Positions 9,151-17,110 of a stretch of 64,000 bases of DNA are shown here, in pieces. The notes under the pieces were generated by a model, which was not told the DNA's origin, did not search any database, and worked only from the letters and a program-made list of their open reading frames with translations. The position numbers were made by a program, and so were the translations under genes. How positions within the stretch are numbered: the stretch's first letter is position 1; every line of letters begins with the position of its first letter. The DNA comes from Micromonospora sp. NBRC 110009 (GTDB lineage: Bacteria > Actinomycetota > Actinomycetes > Mycobacteriales > Micromonosporaceae): NCBI RefSeq assembly GCF_030518795.1, contig NZ_CP130427.1, positions 5,642,001-5,706,000 on the forward strand. The letters run 5' to 3'.

Positions 9151-9443
9151 TCCGGGTGGTTCTCCCGGCCCACCTGAAGAACCTGGCTCACGTCACCGGC
9201 GAGGTACGGCTCGAGGTGGCCGGTACGGTCACCCAGCGCCTGGTCTTGGACACGCTCGAGGCGAGGTACCCGATGCTGCTGGGCACGATCCGCGATCGTC
9301 GTAGCGGCAAGCGTCGTGCGTTCATCCGCTTCTACGCCTGCGAGGAGGACCTCTCCAACGACTCGCCCGACGCAGCGCTGCCCGAGCGCGTGACTGTCGG
9401 CGAGGAACCGTTCATCATCCTCGGAGCGATGGCCGGGGGATAG
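9147..9443 (+). CDS. MoaD/ThiS family ubiquitin-like protein
   Basis: A 98-residue protein from GTG 9147, overlapping the propeller gene by 4 bases. The sequence fits a beta-grasp fold (IRVVLPAHLKNLAHVTGEVR ... FIRFYACEEDLS) and ends exactly in Gly-Gly (ILGAMAGG), the tail that is adenylated and thiocarboxylated in MoaD and ThiS. It is somewhat longer than a canonical MoaD. No moaE, thiG or E1-like moeB gene is nearby, so any activating enzyme would be encoded elsewhere. Whether it is a sulfur carrier or a protein modifier cannot be told from sequence. Confidence 0.88.
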   Translation: MIRVVLPAHLKNLAHVTGEVRLEVAGTVTQRLVLDTLEARYPMLLGTIRDRRSGKRRAFIRFYACEEDLSNDSPDAALPERVTVGEEPFIILGAMAGG

Positions 9444-9460
9444 GCGTTCACCGTAGCGGC

Positions 9461-9589
9461 ATGAGCCGGCGTAGGCTCCGTCCACTCCGGGCAGCTGTGG
9501 CGGCAGTCGCTGTTGCCCGCACCGTCGTAGCCTGCTCGCCGCTGCCGAACAGCGGGGGCGGCGCCAAGTCCGGCGAGGTGTTGTCATGA
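9461..9589 (+). pseudogene. Lipoprotein signal-peptide remnant (42 codons)
   Basis: ATG 9461 opens a 42-residue frame: an Arg-rich start (MSRRRLRPLRAA), a hydrophobic core, a lipobox VVAC with Cys at residue 25, then a Gly/Ser-rich stretch (SPLPNSGGGAKSGEVLS) and a stop at 9587-9589. This is exactly what the first 40 residues of an ABC-transporter solute-binding lipoprotein look like, but the binding protein is absent. The stop overlaps the start of the gamma-glutamyltransferase gene (ATGA, 9586-9589). Either a deletion removed a binding-protein gene and left its start coupled to the next gene, or this is a genuine tiny lipoprotein. Confidence 0.5.
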
Positions 9590-11373
9590 CGTTCACCACA
9601 AGGCCGACCCTGCAGGGCACCTTCGGGATGGTGTCCTCGACGCACTGGCTTGCGAGCCAGGCGGCCATGGGAATCCTCGAGCGCGGCGGGAACGCCTTCG
9701 ACGCCGCGGTCACCGCAGGGTTCGTCCTGCACGTCGTCGAACCACACCTCAACGGGCCGGGTGGCGAGGTGCCCGCCATCGTGGCGACGGCCCGGGACCG
9801 GACCCCGAAGGTGCTCTGCGGGCAGGGACCGGCGCCCGCTGGCGCCACCATCGCGCACTTCCGGTCCCTCGGGATGGAACTCATCCCCGGATCCGGCCCG
9901 CTCGCGGCGGCCGTGCCGGGCGCCGTGGACGCCTGGCTCCTGCTGCTGCGGGACCACGGCACGTTCCTCCTCGAGGACGTGCTGGAGCCGGCGATCGGGT
10001 ACGCCGGCGCAGGCCACCCGCTGGTCGGCAGGGTCGGCGACACGGTGGCGGCCGTACAGTCGTTGTTCGAGGAACACTGGCACACCTCTGCGCAGCTGTG
10101 GCTGCGCAACGGCAAGCCGCCGGCGGCGGGCGAGGTGTTCACCAACCCGGCCTACGCGCGGACCCTGCGGAGCCTGGTCGACGCCGGCCGATCAGCCGGC
10201 TCCGACCGAGAGGCGCAGATCGAGGCCGCTCGCCGTGCCTGGAGTGAAGGTTTCGTCGCCGAGGCGATCGACCGGTTCAGCCGGGAACCGTTCCACGACT
10301 CCAGCGGACGACCCCATGCCGGCCTGGTCACCGGCGCGGACCTGGCTGCCTACTCGGCGACGTGGGAGGAACCGGTCACCCTCGACTGGAACGGTTACTC
10401 GGTGGCGAAGACCGGTTTCTGGGGCCAGGGCCCGGTGCTGCTGGAGACCCTGTCCGTCCTCGACGCGCTCGACGACCGCCAGGTGTACGACCCGGCAACC
10501 GCGGTCGGCATCCACGCTCAGGCCGAAGCGCTCAAACTCGCATTCGCCGACCGTGAGGCCTGGTACGGCGATGGTGACGTGCCCGCGAAGGCGCTCCTCT
10601 CCCGGGAGTACGCGCGGGACCGGGCGGCCCTGATCGGCGGACGAGCGTCGGCGGAGCTGCGACCGGGGCGCCCGGATGGGACGGAGCCCCGTCTCCCGGC
10701 TCACGTCCGACGCAGTGCCGGACGTCGTGTCGACCTGGCGGACCCCACGACGGGGGAGCCGACGGTGAAGGCGGACGGGGTGACCCGCGGCGACACCTGT
10801 CATGTCGATGTGGTCGACCGCTGGGGCAACATGATCTCCGCCACGCCGAGCGGCGGCTGGCTGCAGAGTTCTCCCACCATCCCGGAACTCGGCTTCCCCC
10901 TCGGCAGCCGCCTTCAGATGTTCTGGCTGGAGGACGGTCTCGCCTCGTCGCTCGCTCCCGGACGCCGGCCGCGCACCACGTTGAGTCCGACCATGGTCCA
11001 CCGCGACGGGGAGCCCGTGATGGCGTGCGGCACACCCGGAGGCGACCAGCAGGACCAGTGGCAGTTGCTGTTCCTGCTTCGCCATCTCGTCGGAGGTCAG
11101 TCCCTGCAGGAGGCCATCGACGCGCCCGCCTGGCACACCGTCAGCCTGCCGGCGTCGTTCTACCCGCGCGACGTCGAGCCCGGCGTCCTGGTGATGGAGG
11201 ACCGGCTGGATGAGGATGTGCTGGCGGCATTGCGGGGGTACGGGCACGAGGTGCGACTGTCCGGCTCGTGGAGCCTCGGCCGCCTCTGTGCGGTGACCCG
11301 CGACCCGGTGACGGGCGTGCTCGAGGCAGGGGCGAACCCGCGTGGCATGCAGGGCTATGCCTGCGGGCGCTGA
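9586..11373 (+). CDS. Gamma-glutamyltransferase family protein
   Basis: A 595-residue Ntn-hydrolase of the gamma-glutamyltransferase family, which cleaves gamma-glutamyl bonds of glutathione or related amides. The large-subunit part has GGNAFDAAVTAGFVLHVVEP and NGPGGEVPAI; the nucleophile of the small subunit is Thr404 in DTCHVDVVD, matching the T-x-H-x-x-VVD motif where autocleavage creates the N-terminal Thr. GTPGGDQQDQWQL is the oxyanion/Gly-rich segment near the end. There is no signal peptide, so it is predicted cytosolic, unlike classical periplasmic GGT; many actinobacterial members act as acylases or are uncharacterised. Start ATG 9586 overlaps the preceding lipoprotein remnant by 4 bases and has GGCGAGG upstream. 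Confidence 0.9.
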   Translation: MTFTTRPTLQGTFGMVSSTHWLASQAAMGILERGGNAFDAAVTAGFVLHVVEPHLNGPGGEVPAIVATARDRTPKVLCGQGPAPAGATIAHFRSLGMELIPGSGPLAAAVPGAVDAWLLLLRDHGTFLLEDVLEPAIGYAGAGHPLVGRVGDTVAAVQSLFEEHWHTSAQLWLRNGKPPAAGEVFTNPAYARTLRSLVDAGRSAGSDREAQIEAARRAWSEGFVAEAIDRFSREPFHDSSGRPHAGLVTGADLAAYSATWEEPVTLDWNGYSVAKTGFWGQGPVLLETLSVLDALDDRQVYDPATAVGIHAQAEALKLAFADREAWYGDGDVPAKALLSREYARDRAALIGGRASAELRPGRPDGTEPRLPAHVRRSAGRRVDLADPTTGEPTVKADGVTRGDTCHVDVVDRWGNMISATPSGGWLQSSPTIPELGFPLGSRLQMFWLEDGLASSLAPGRRPRTTLSPTMVHRDGEPVMACGTPGGDQQDQWQLLFLLRHLVGGQSLQEAIDAPAWHTVSLPASFYPRDVEPGVLVMEDRLDEDVLAALRGYGHEVRLSGSWSLGRLCAVTRDPVTGVLEAGANPRGMQGYACGR

Positions 11374-11376
11374 CTG

Positions 11377-11718
11377 CTAGTGCGGTGTCCATTGACGTAC
11401 ACCGGGTGTCGGCGGCGAGTCGGCGAGTTCCGCGATCACCTCGGCGTGGCAGCGCTCCGGCACGCACCAGCAGCCGAGCCTGCGGCCGCGCAGTTCGGGG
11501 AGGAGGGCGAGAAGGTCGGGGCGGCCGAGCAGGTACGCGCGGTACTTCTCGAGGACCTCGTCCCGCGTGCCGTCAGGGCCGGGGCGGAACGGGCTGGACA
11601 ACGGGGAGTTCGGGAGACGCCAGCCGCCGCGATTCATGGCGCGCCCGACGTAGATCACATCGGCGTACGCCGGGTCGTCGCGGTGGCCCTTCAGGTTGAC
11701 GACGGTGGTTGCCTGCAT
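11377..11718 (-). CDS. DUF4326 domain-containing protein
   Basis: A 113-residue protein starting ATTVVNLKGH and containing the conserved VIYVGRAMNRGGWRLPNSPL stretch and the Cys/His-containing GCWCVPERCHAEVIAEL near the end, the hallmarks of DUF4326. The domain is found in phage and bacteria; its function is not established, and the Cys-x-Cys plus Cys-His arrangement could bind metal. It is convergent with the gamma-glutamyltransferase gene, with only 3 bases between stops. A truncated paralogue lies at 7102-7335. Confidence 0.88.
   Translation of the reverse strand: MQATTVVNLKGHRDDPAYADVIYVGRAMNRGGWRLPNSPLSSPFRPGPDGTRDEVLEKYRAYLLGRPDLLALLPELRGRRLGCWCVPERCHAEVIAELADSPPTPGVRQWTPH
11417..11606. 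repeat. Repeat copy 2 (inside intact DUF4326 gene)
   Basis: Gap-free partner of 7121-7310. The intact gene extends about 110 bases further 5' than the homology, so copy 1 is the decayed one. Confidence 0.8.
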
Positions 11719-11880
11719 GGCCCGGCTCCTCAGGTGCGACGGCGGACGCCACCGCCCACCACACGTGAGGCTACGCGCCGGCGCGCCCGACCTGGCCGCG
11801 GCGATTCCGCGGCCGGAAAGTCACGTTGAGTCACCTGTCGCGGGCTGGCGGTGAGGTGCGAGGTGCCCGCGGGCCGTCGA

Positions 11881-12744
11881 TCAGCGGCTGAGCCGCTGGT
11901 AGCGGCGGACGGCCAGCGGCCCGAGCAGCGCGATGAGCAACACCGGCCAACCGACCGCCATGGGCAGCGGATGCTGCGCCGCCCACGACTCGCCGCCGAT
12001 GCCCGGGTTGCCGAACAGCTCACGCGCCGCAGCCACGGTGGCGGAGAGCGGATTCCACGCGGCTACCGCGCCCAGCCACGTCGGCAGCAGGTCCGGGGCG
12101 ACGAAGACGTTGGAGAGGGCGGTGAGCGGGAAGGCGAGCGGGAACACGATCACCGCGACCGTGTCCGGGTTCGGCACGAGGAGACCGAGCAGGATGCCCA
12201 CCCAGGTGAGCGCCAGCCGCAGCAGCAGGATCAGACCCACCGCCGCCATGGCGTCGCCCACCCCGTTGCGCCACCGCCAGCCGACGAGCAGGCCGCAGAC
12301 CACCAGGGTGGTCAGCTCCAGTACGCCCCGGGCGAGATCGGCCCCGGCCCGCCCGGTGAGGAGCGCGGACCGGGCCATCGGCATCGAGCGGAACCGGTCG
12401 ACCACGCCGCGGCTGGCGTCGAGGGCGACCGCCGACGCGGTGGCGCCGAGGCCGTAGAGCATCGTCATCACGAACACGCCGGGCAGCAGGAACTCCCGGT
12501 AGTTGCCGTTGCCGGGCACCGCCATGCCGCTGCCGAAGACGTAGCCGAAGACGAGCACGAACATGATCGGCAGGCTGAAGTAGAGGATGATCTCGTGGGG
12601 CGACCGGACCACGTGCCGCATGTTCCGTCCGGCCATCACCCAACCGTCGGCCAGCGCCCAGCCGAGCCGGGCCAGCGGACCGGCGGGCGACCGCACCTCG
12701 GTGACTTCTGCGGCATCCCGCCGCGAGCCGACTGCCGTGGTCAC
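11881..12744 (-). CDS. ABC-2 type transporter permease (DrrB-like)
   Basis: A 287-residue membrane protein with about six hydrophobic segments and the ABC-2 family signature region (MPMARSALLTGRAGADL, then PLAFPLTALSNVFV). It starts with GTG 12744, overlapping the stop of the ATP-binding gene by 4 bases (GTGA). With the upstream ATPase it forms an exporter of the daunorubicin-resistance type, which typically pumps lipophilic drugs or natural products out of the cell. The substrate is unknown; no biosynthetic enzymes lie next to it, only the SARP regulator upstream on the same strand. Confidence 0.9.
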   Translation of the reverse strand: MTTAVGSRRDAAEVTEVRSPAGPLARLGWALADGWVMAGRNMRHVVRSPHEIILYFSLPIMFVLVFGYVFGSGMAVPGNGNYREFLLPGVFVMTMLYGLGATASAVALDASRGVVDRFRSMPMARSALLTGRAGADLARGVLELTTLVVCGLLVGWRWRNGVGDAMAAVGLILLLRLALTWVGILLGLLVPNPDTVAVIVFPLAFPLTALSNVFVAPDLLPTWLGAVAAWNPLSATVAAARELFGNPGIGGESWAAQHPLPMAVGWPVLLIALLGPLAVRRYQRLSR

Positions 12745-13721
12745 GCCGCCACCTCCGCCCGGTCGCGCGGATCGGCCGACCGGTGCCCGGTGAGCCGCAG
12801 GAACGCCTCGTCCAGCGTCGGTCGGCGCAAGGCGACATCTTCGACCGCGACACCGTCGTCCTGCAGCGCCCGCATCACCTCGGCGAGCGCGCCGATCCGG
12901 TCCACGACGGGCGCACTGAGCTGGCGGATCTCCGCATCCAGAGTGACCGGCCCGCCGGTGATCCGTTCGACGATGCCGGCGGCGGCCGGCAACTGCGCGG
13001 CGTGCCGGACGACCAGCTCGATCCGGTCCGCACCGATCCGGGCCTTCAGCTCGGCCGAGGTGCCCTCGGCCACCACCCGGCCGGCGTCCACCATCGAGAT
13101 CCGGTCGGCGAGCTGGTCCGCCTCCTCCAGGTACTGCGTGGTGAGCAGCACCGTGGTGCCGTCGGCGACGAGCGAGCGGACCCCTTCCCACAGGCCATTA
13201 CGGCTGCGCGGGTCCAGCCCGGTGGTCGGCTCGTCCAGGAACAGCACCCGCGGCGTGGTGATCAGGCTGGCGGCGAGGTCGAGCCGGCGGCGCATCCCGC
13301 CGGAGTACGCCCCGACCGAGCGGTCCGCCACGTCGGCGAGCCCGAACTGGTCGAGCAGCTCGTCGGCCCGCAGCCGGGCCACCGGCGACGGCAGGTGCCG
13401 AAGCCGCCCGAACAGGATCAGGTTCTGCCGGCCACTGAGGATCTCGTCGACCGCCGCGTACTGCCCGGTGAGCCCGATCAGGGCGCGGACCCGTTCGGGG
13501 TGCCGGGCCACGTTGTGTCCGGCCACCCGCGCGTGGCCGGCGTCGAAGCGAAGCAGGGTGGCCAGGATCCGCACCGCGGTGGTCTTGCCCGCGCCGTTCG
13601 GGCCGAGCAGCCCGCACACGGTGCCGGCGGGCACGGTCAGGTCGAACCCGTCGAGGGCCACGGTCCGGCCGTACGACTTGCGCAGTCCCTCGGCCACGAC
13701 GGCCGATGTTTCGTAGGTCAT
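12741..13721 (-). CDS. ABC transporter ATP-binding protein (DrrA-like)
   Basis: A 326-residue nucleotide-binding subunit: Walker A GPNGAGKTTAVR near residue 40, signature YSGGMRRRLDLA, Walker B PRVLFLDEPTTGLD and switch His-region replaced by the family-typical TTQYLEEADQLAD. The C-terminal about 90 residues (TLDEAFLRLTGH) match the DrrA extension that regulates coupling to the permease. ATG 13721 is chosen because homology begins there; the frame is open further upstream but that part is out-of-phase SARP sequence. It forms a two-gene operon with the downstream permease. Export of a drug-like compound is inferred from the family. Confidence 0.92.
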   Translation of the reverse strand: MTYETSAVVAEGLRKSYGRTVALDGFDLTVPAGTVCGLLGPNGAGKTTAVRILATLLRFDAGHARVAGHNVARHPERVRALIGLTGQYAAVDEILSGRQNLILFGRLRHLPSPVARLRADELLDQFGLADVADRSVGAYSGGMRRRLDLAASLITTPRVLFLDEPTTGLDPRSRNGLWEGVRSLVADGTTVLLTTQYLEEADQLADRISMVDAGRVVAEGTSAELKARIGADRIELVVRHAAQLPAAAGIVERITGGPVTLDAEIRQLSAPVVDRIGALAEVMRALQDDGVAVEDVALRRPTLDEAFLRLTGHRSADPRDRAEVAA

Positions 13722-13762
13722 GCCGGCAGCCTCGCCGGGCGCGCTGACCGGCCACGCACCGT

Positions 13763-13796
13763 CCGCTGACGGCTCGGACCGTGCCGCCGTCAGCGG
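13763..13796. terminator. Inverted repeat at 3' end of SARP gene
   Basis: CCGCTGACGGC (13763-13773) and GCCGTCAGCGG (13786-13796) are perfect 11-bp complements with a 12-base loop. The right arm overlaps the SARP stop codon. It may end SARP transcription, or act as an operator, since the exporter ATPase start lies about 40 bases downstream. No T-run follows. Confidence 0.5.
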
Positions 13797-16700
13797 CCGT
13801 CCAGCAGCGCGAGCGCCTGCTCCCGGTCCAGCCCCGCGCCCAGGACGAAGGCCCGCTCGAACCTCGCGTCCCCGATCTCGGCCCGGGCGGCCGCCGCCAC
13901 CGGCGCGGCCTGCGCGGCCGGGGCGGCGCCGGTGCCGCGCAGCAGCGCCGACGCCGCCCCGAGCAGCAGCGCGGCCCGCTCGGCCTCGCCCCGGCGCAGC
14001 GCCGGCCTGACCAGGCCCTCCACCGCGGCGCCCACGGTCGGCACGTCCCACACCCCGAGCGTCGCGCCCAGCACTTCCCGGTAGCGGGCGCGGGCCGTCG
14101 GCGCGTCCCCGACCGTGTCGGCGATCTGCCCGAGCGCGACCAGGGCCGCCAGCCGCACCACCTCGGCGCCGAACCAGCCGGCCGGGCACTCCGCCACCGC
14201 CTGCTCGCAGAGCTGCCGGGCCCGGTCGAGGTCGCCGCACCGCCGGGCGATCTCGCCGAGCCCGTAGTGAGCCGCGGCGACCAGCTCCGCCGCCCCGGCC
14301 GGCTTTGCGGCCTCCACCACCTGCTGATAGTCGGTGCCCGCCCCGTCCAGGTCACCGACCCCGAGCCGCCCGTCCGCCCGGGTACGCAGCAGCTCGGCCA
14401 TGTCGAGCGCCGAGCCGAGCTCGTCCGCCAACCGCAGGGCCTCCGCCATCGGCCCGGCGGCCGCGGCCGGGTCCCCGACCCGGTAGGCCACCTCGGCGAG
14501 GGTGCTGAGTACCAGGATCATGCCCCACCGTTCGCCGATCGTCCGGAAACCGTCGTACGCGGCGGTCAGCTCGGCGCGGGCCTCGTCGTACCGGCCGTCG
14601 AGCAGCCGCACCATGGCCGTGCCGAGCGACCCCAGCGCCTGGCTCCACGGGTCGGCGCCGAGCAGCACGGCCCGGGTCTGCCCGGCGTACAGCATCGAGA
14701 TCCGCTCCCGCGGCGGGGGACCGGCGGCCGTTCCGGACAGGTAGAGCAGGAACGGGTACACAGGCGGCCGGCCCAGCTCCCACAGGATGTCGCTGGCCGC
14801 GCCGACCTGCGGCGGGTGTGCACCGCCGGCGCCGCTCACCGCGGCGACCAGCAGGCACAGCGCGTACTCCTCGGCGAGCCCGGGCGGTGGGCCGCCGAGC
14901 CGGTCGACGAGCCGGCCGGCCAGTGCGGCCCCCTCGCCCCGCAGGCCGCGCAGCCACCAGTAGAACGACAGCGCGGCGACCAGCCGCAGCGCCATGCCGG
15001 TGTCGCCGCCCGCCACCGACCGGCGCAGCGCGGCGAGCAGGTCGTCGCGGTCGGCGTCCAGCCGCCGCAGCCAGTCCAGTTGCGTCGCGCCGCGCAGTCC
15101 GACGTCGCCGGCGCGGGCGAGGTCGAGGAAATACGCGGCATGCGCCCGACGCAGCCGGTCGGCCTCGCCGGCCTCGGCGAGCTGTTCGGCCGCGAACGCG
15201 CGTACCGTCTCCAGCATCCGGAAACGCCCGTCGGCGGCGTCCACCAGCGACTTCTCCACCAGGCCGGTCAGCACGTCGAGCGCGTCCGCGCCGAGCGGCC
15301 CGCAGATCCGCTCGATGGCCGCCAGGTCCGCGCTCCCGGCGAAGACACTCAGCCGCCGCGCCAGCCGTCGCTCCGGCTCGTCCAGCAGGTCCCAGCTCCA
15401 GCGCACCACCGCCCGCAGGGTCTGGTGCCGCGGCTCGGCCACCCGGCTGCCCCGGTTCAGCAGCCGGAACCGGTCGTCCAGCCGGGCCGCCACCTCCGCC
15501 ACCGGCAGCGCCCGCAACCGCGCCGCGGCCAGCTCGATGGCCAGGGGCAAGCCGTCGAGGTTACGACAGATCCGCAGCACCGCCGCCACGGTTCCGGCGT
15601 CCACCGTGAACCCCGGCGCCACGTCGGTGGCGCGGTCCGCGAACAGCCGCACGGCGGCGTACTCCCGGGCCAGTTCCGGTGCGGCGCACTCGGACGGCAC
15701 GGGCAGACCGACCACCGGGCAGAGCATCTCCCCGGTCAGGCCGAGCGGTTCCCGGCTGGTCGCCAGGACGCGCACCATCGGGGCGGCGCGGAGCAGCCGG
15801 GCGGTGAGCCGGGCCGCGTCGGCCACCACGTGCTCGCAGTTGTCGAGCAGGAGCAGCAGCCGACGGTCGCCGAGGGCCGCGACCAGCCGGTCGGTGACAT
15901 CGCGGGGACCCCCGCCCGGCACGCGCAGCGCGGCGTCGCGCAGATCGAGCGCGGCCAGCACCGCCGGGGCAACGTCCGCCCCCGCGGGCAACGCGGCCAG
16001 CTCGACCAGGCAGACCTCGCCGCCGTGCCGTGCGGCCGCCTCGAGGGCCAACCGGGTCTTCCCGACCCCACCCGGGCCTTGCAGTGTGACCAGCCGGGCC
16101 TCGCCGAGCAGCCCGCCGAGGCGGCGCAGTTCCTCCTCCCGGCCCACGAAGCTGCTCAGCTGGCCGGGGAGCGGCGGCAACCGGGACGGGGCCGCCTCGG
16201 CGCGGGACTCGACCTCGTCGCGCAGTAGGGCCGCGTGCAACGCGACCAGCTCGGCGGACGGGTCGGTGCCCAGTTCCTCGGCGAGCAGGCGGCGCAGCTC
16301 CGCGAAGGCGGCGAGGGCCTCCGACCGGCGGCCATCGGCGTGCAGCGCCCGCATCAGTTGGCCGTGCAGCCGCTCCCGCAACGGGTCGGCGGCCACCAGC
16401 TCCCGCAGCTCCGTCACCAGCGCCCGGGCGGAGGACGATCCGGGCGCGGCCCCCAACCGGAGCTCCGCCTCGATCCGATCCTCCGTCGCGCCCAGCCGGC
16501 GATCCCGCAGCCGCGCCGCCTGGGCCGCGGCGAACGGCGCATCCGTCACATCCGCCAGCGGTTCCCCGCGCCACAACGCGAGGGCCTCGCGCAGCAGGTC
16601 GGCGGCGCGACGCGGGTCGCCGGCCCCGAGCGCGGCCCGTCCGGCGTCGGCCAGCCGGATGAACTGGTGCGCGTCGACGTCCTCCGGGTCGACCGCGAGC

Positions 16701-16969
16701 CGGTAGCCCGCCGGGTGGAACTCGACCGGGTCGACAGGTCCAGCCGACAGCACCTGGCGCAGCCGGGACACCTGCGACTGCAGCGCGTTCGCCACGCCGG
16801 CCGGCGGTTTGGCGCCGTACAGGTCGTCGGTCAGGCGCTGTCGCGGCACCACCCGCCCGGCGTCGAGCAGCAACAGCACCAGCAGCGCACGCAGCCGCGG
16901 CCCGCCGACGGTGAGCCGGCGACCGTCGGCGGGGTACACCTCGGTCGCGCCCAGGATGCCGAACCGCAC
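13790..16969 (-). CDS. AfsR/SARP family transcriptional regulator with NB-ARC and TPR domains
   Basis: A 1059-residue regulator. Residues 1-95 resemble the OmpR-like winged helix of SARPs (MRFGILGATEVYPADGRR, GVANALQSQVSRLRQVL); about 95-245 form the BTAD domain. An AAA/NB-ARC ATPase follows, with Walker A QGPGGVGKTRLAL and Walker B-like LLLLDNCEHVV, and LATSREPLGLTGE sensor region. The C-terminal 400 residues are Ala/Leu-rich TPR-like helices. SARPs activate secondary-metabolite and export genes; the DrrAB-type pair lies directly downstream on the same strand, 68 bases away, and is the obvious candidate target. Start ATG 16969 gives the canonical SARP N terminus. Confidence 0.92.
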   Translation of the reverse strand: MRFGILGATEVYPADGRRLTVGGPRLRALLVLLLLDAGRVVPRQRLTDDLYGAKPPAGVANALQSQVSRLRQVLSAGPVDPVEFHPAGYRLAVDPEDVDAHQFIRLADAGRAALGAGDPRRAADLLREALALWRGEPLADVTDAPFAAAQAARLRDRRLGATEDRIEAELRLGAAPGSSSARALVTELRELVAADPLRERLHGQLMRALHADGRRSEALAAFAELRRLLAEELGTDPSAELVALHAALLRDEVESRAEAAPSRLPPLPGQLSSFVGREEELRRLGGLLGEARLVTLQGPGGVGKTRLALEAAARHGGEVCLVELAALPAGADVAPAVLAALDLRDAALRVPGGGPRDVTDRLVAALGDRRLLLLLDNCEHVVADAARLTARLLRAAPMVRVLATSREPLGLTGEMLCPVVGLPVPSECAAPELAREYAAVRLFADRATDVAPGFTVDAGTVAAVLRICRNLDGLPLAIELAAARLRALPVAEVAARLDDRFRLLNRGSRVAEPRHQTLRAVVRWSWDLLDEPERRLARRLSVFAGSADLAAIERICGPLGADALDVLTGLVEKSLVDAADGRFRMLETVRAFAAEQLAEAGEADRLRRAHAAYFLDLARAGDVGLRGATQLDWLRRLDADRDDLLAALRRSVAGGDTGMALRLVAALSFYWWLRGLRGEGAALAGRLVDRLGGPPPGLAEEYALCLLVAAVSGAGGAHPPQVGAASDILWELGRPPVYPFLLYLSGTAAGPPPRERISMLYAGQTRAVLLGADPWSQALGSLGTAMVRLLDGRYDEARAELTAAYDGFRTIGERWGMILVLSTLAEVAYRVGDPAAAAGPMAEALRLADELGSALDMAELLRTRADGRLGVGDLDGAGTDYQQVVEAAKPAGAAELVAAAHYGLGEIARRCGDLDRARQLCEQAVAECPAGWFGAEVVRLAALVALGQIADTVGDAPTARARYREVLGATLGVWDVPTVGAAVEGLVRPALRRGEAERAALLLGAASALLRGTGAAPAAQAAPVAAAARAEIGDARFERAFVLGAGLDREQALALLDGR

Positions 16970-17110
16970 GGCGTCGATTGTCGCTCAGGCCCTCCCGTCG
17001 CGGTGGTGCGCGGGCTGCTGATCCAGCTCGGCTGACCGGCGGCGCGAACCAGCGGCAGCGGCTCGACTGATCCAGGCCCGGCCAGCTTCCAGGTCGGCCA
17101 GACTGCATGG

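Noticed and set aside
13781..16228. 815-codon plus-strand frame over the SARP gene
   Set aside because: Translation is rich in Arg/Gln/Gly repeats with no recognisable domain; the minus strand encodes a complete SARP with Walker motifs.
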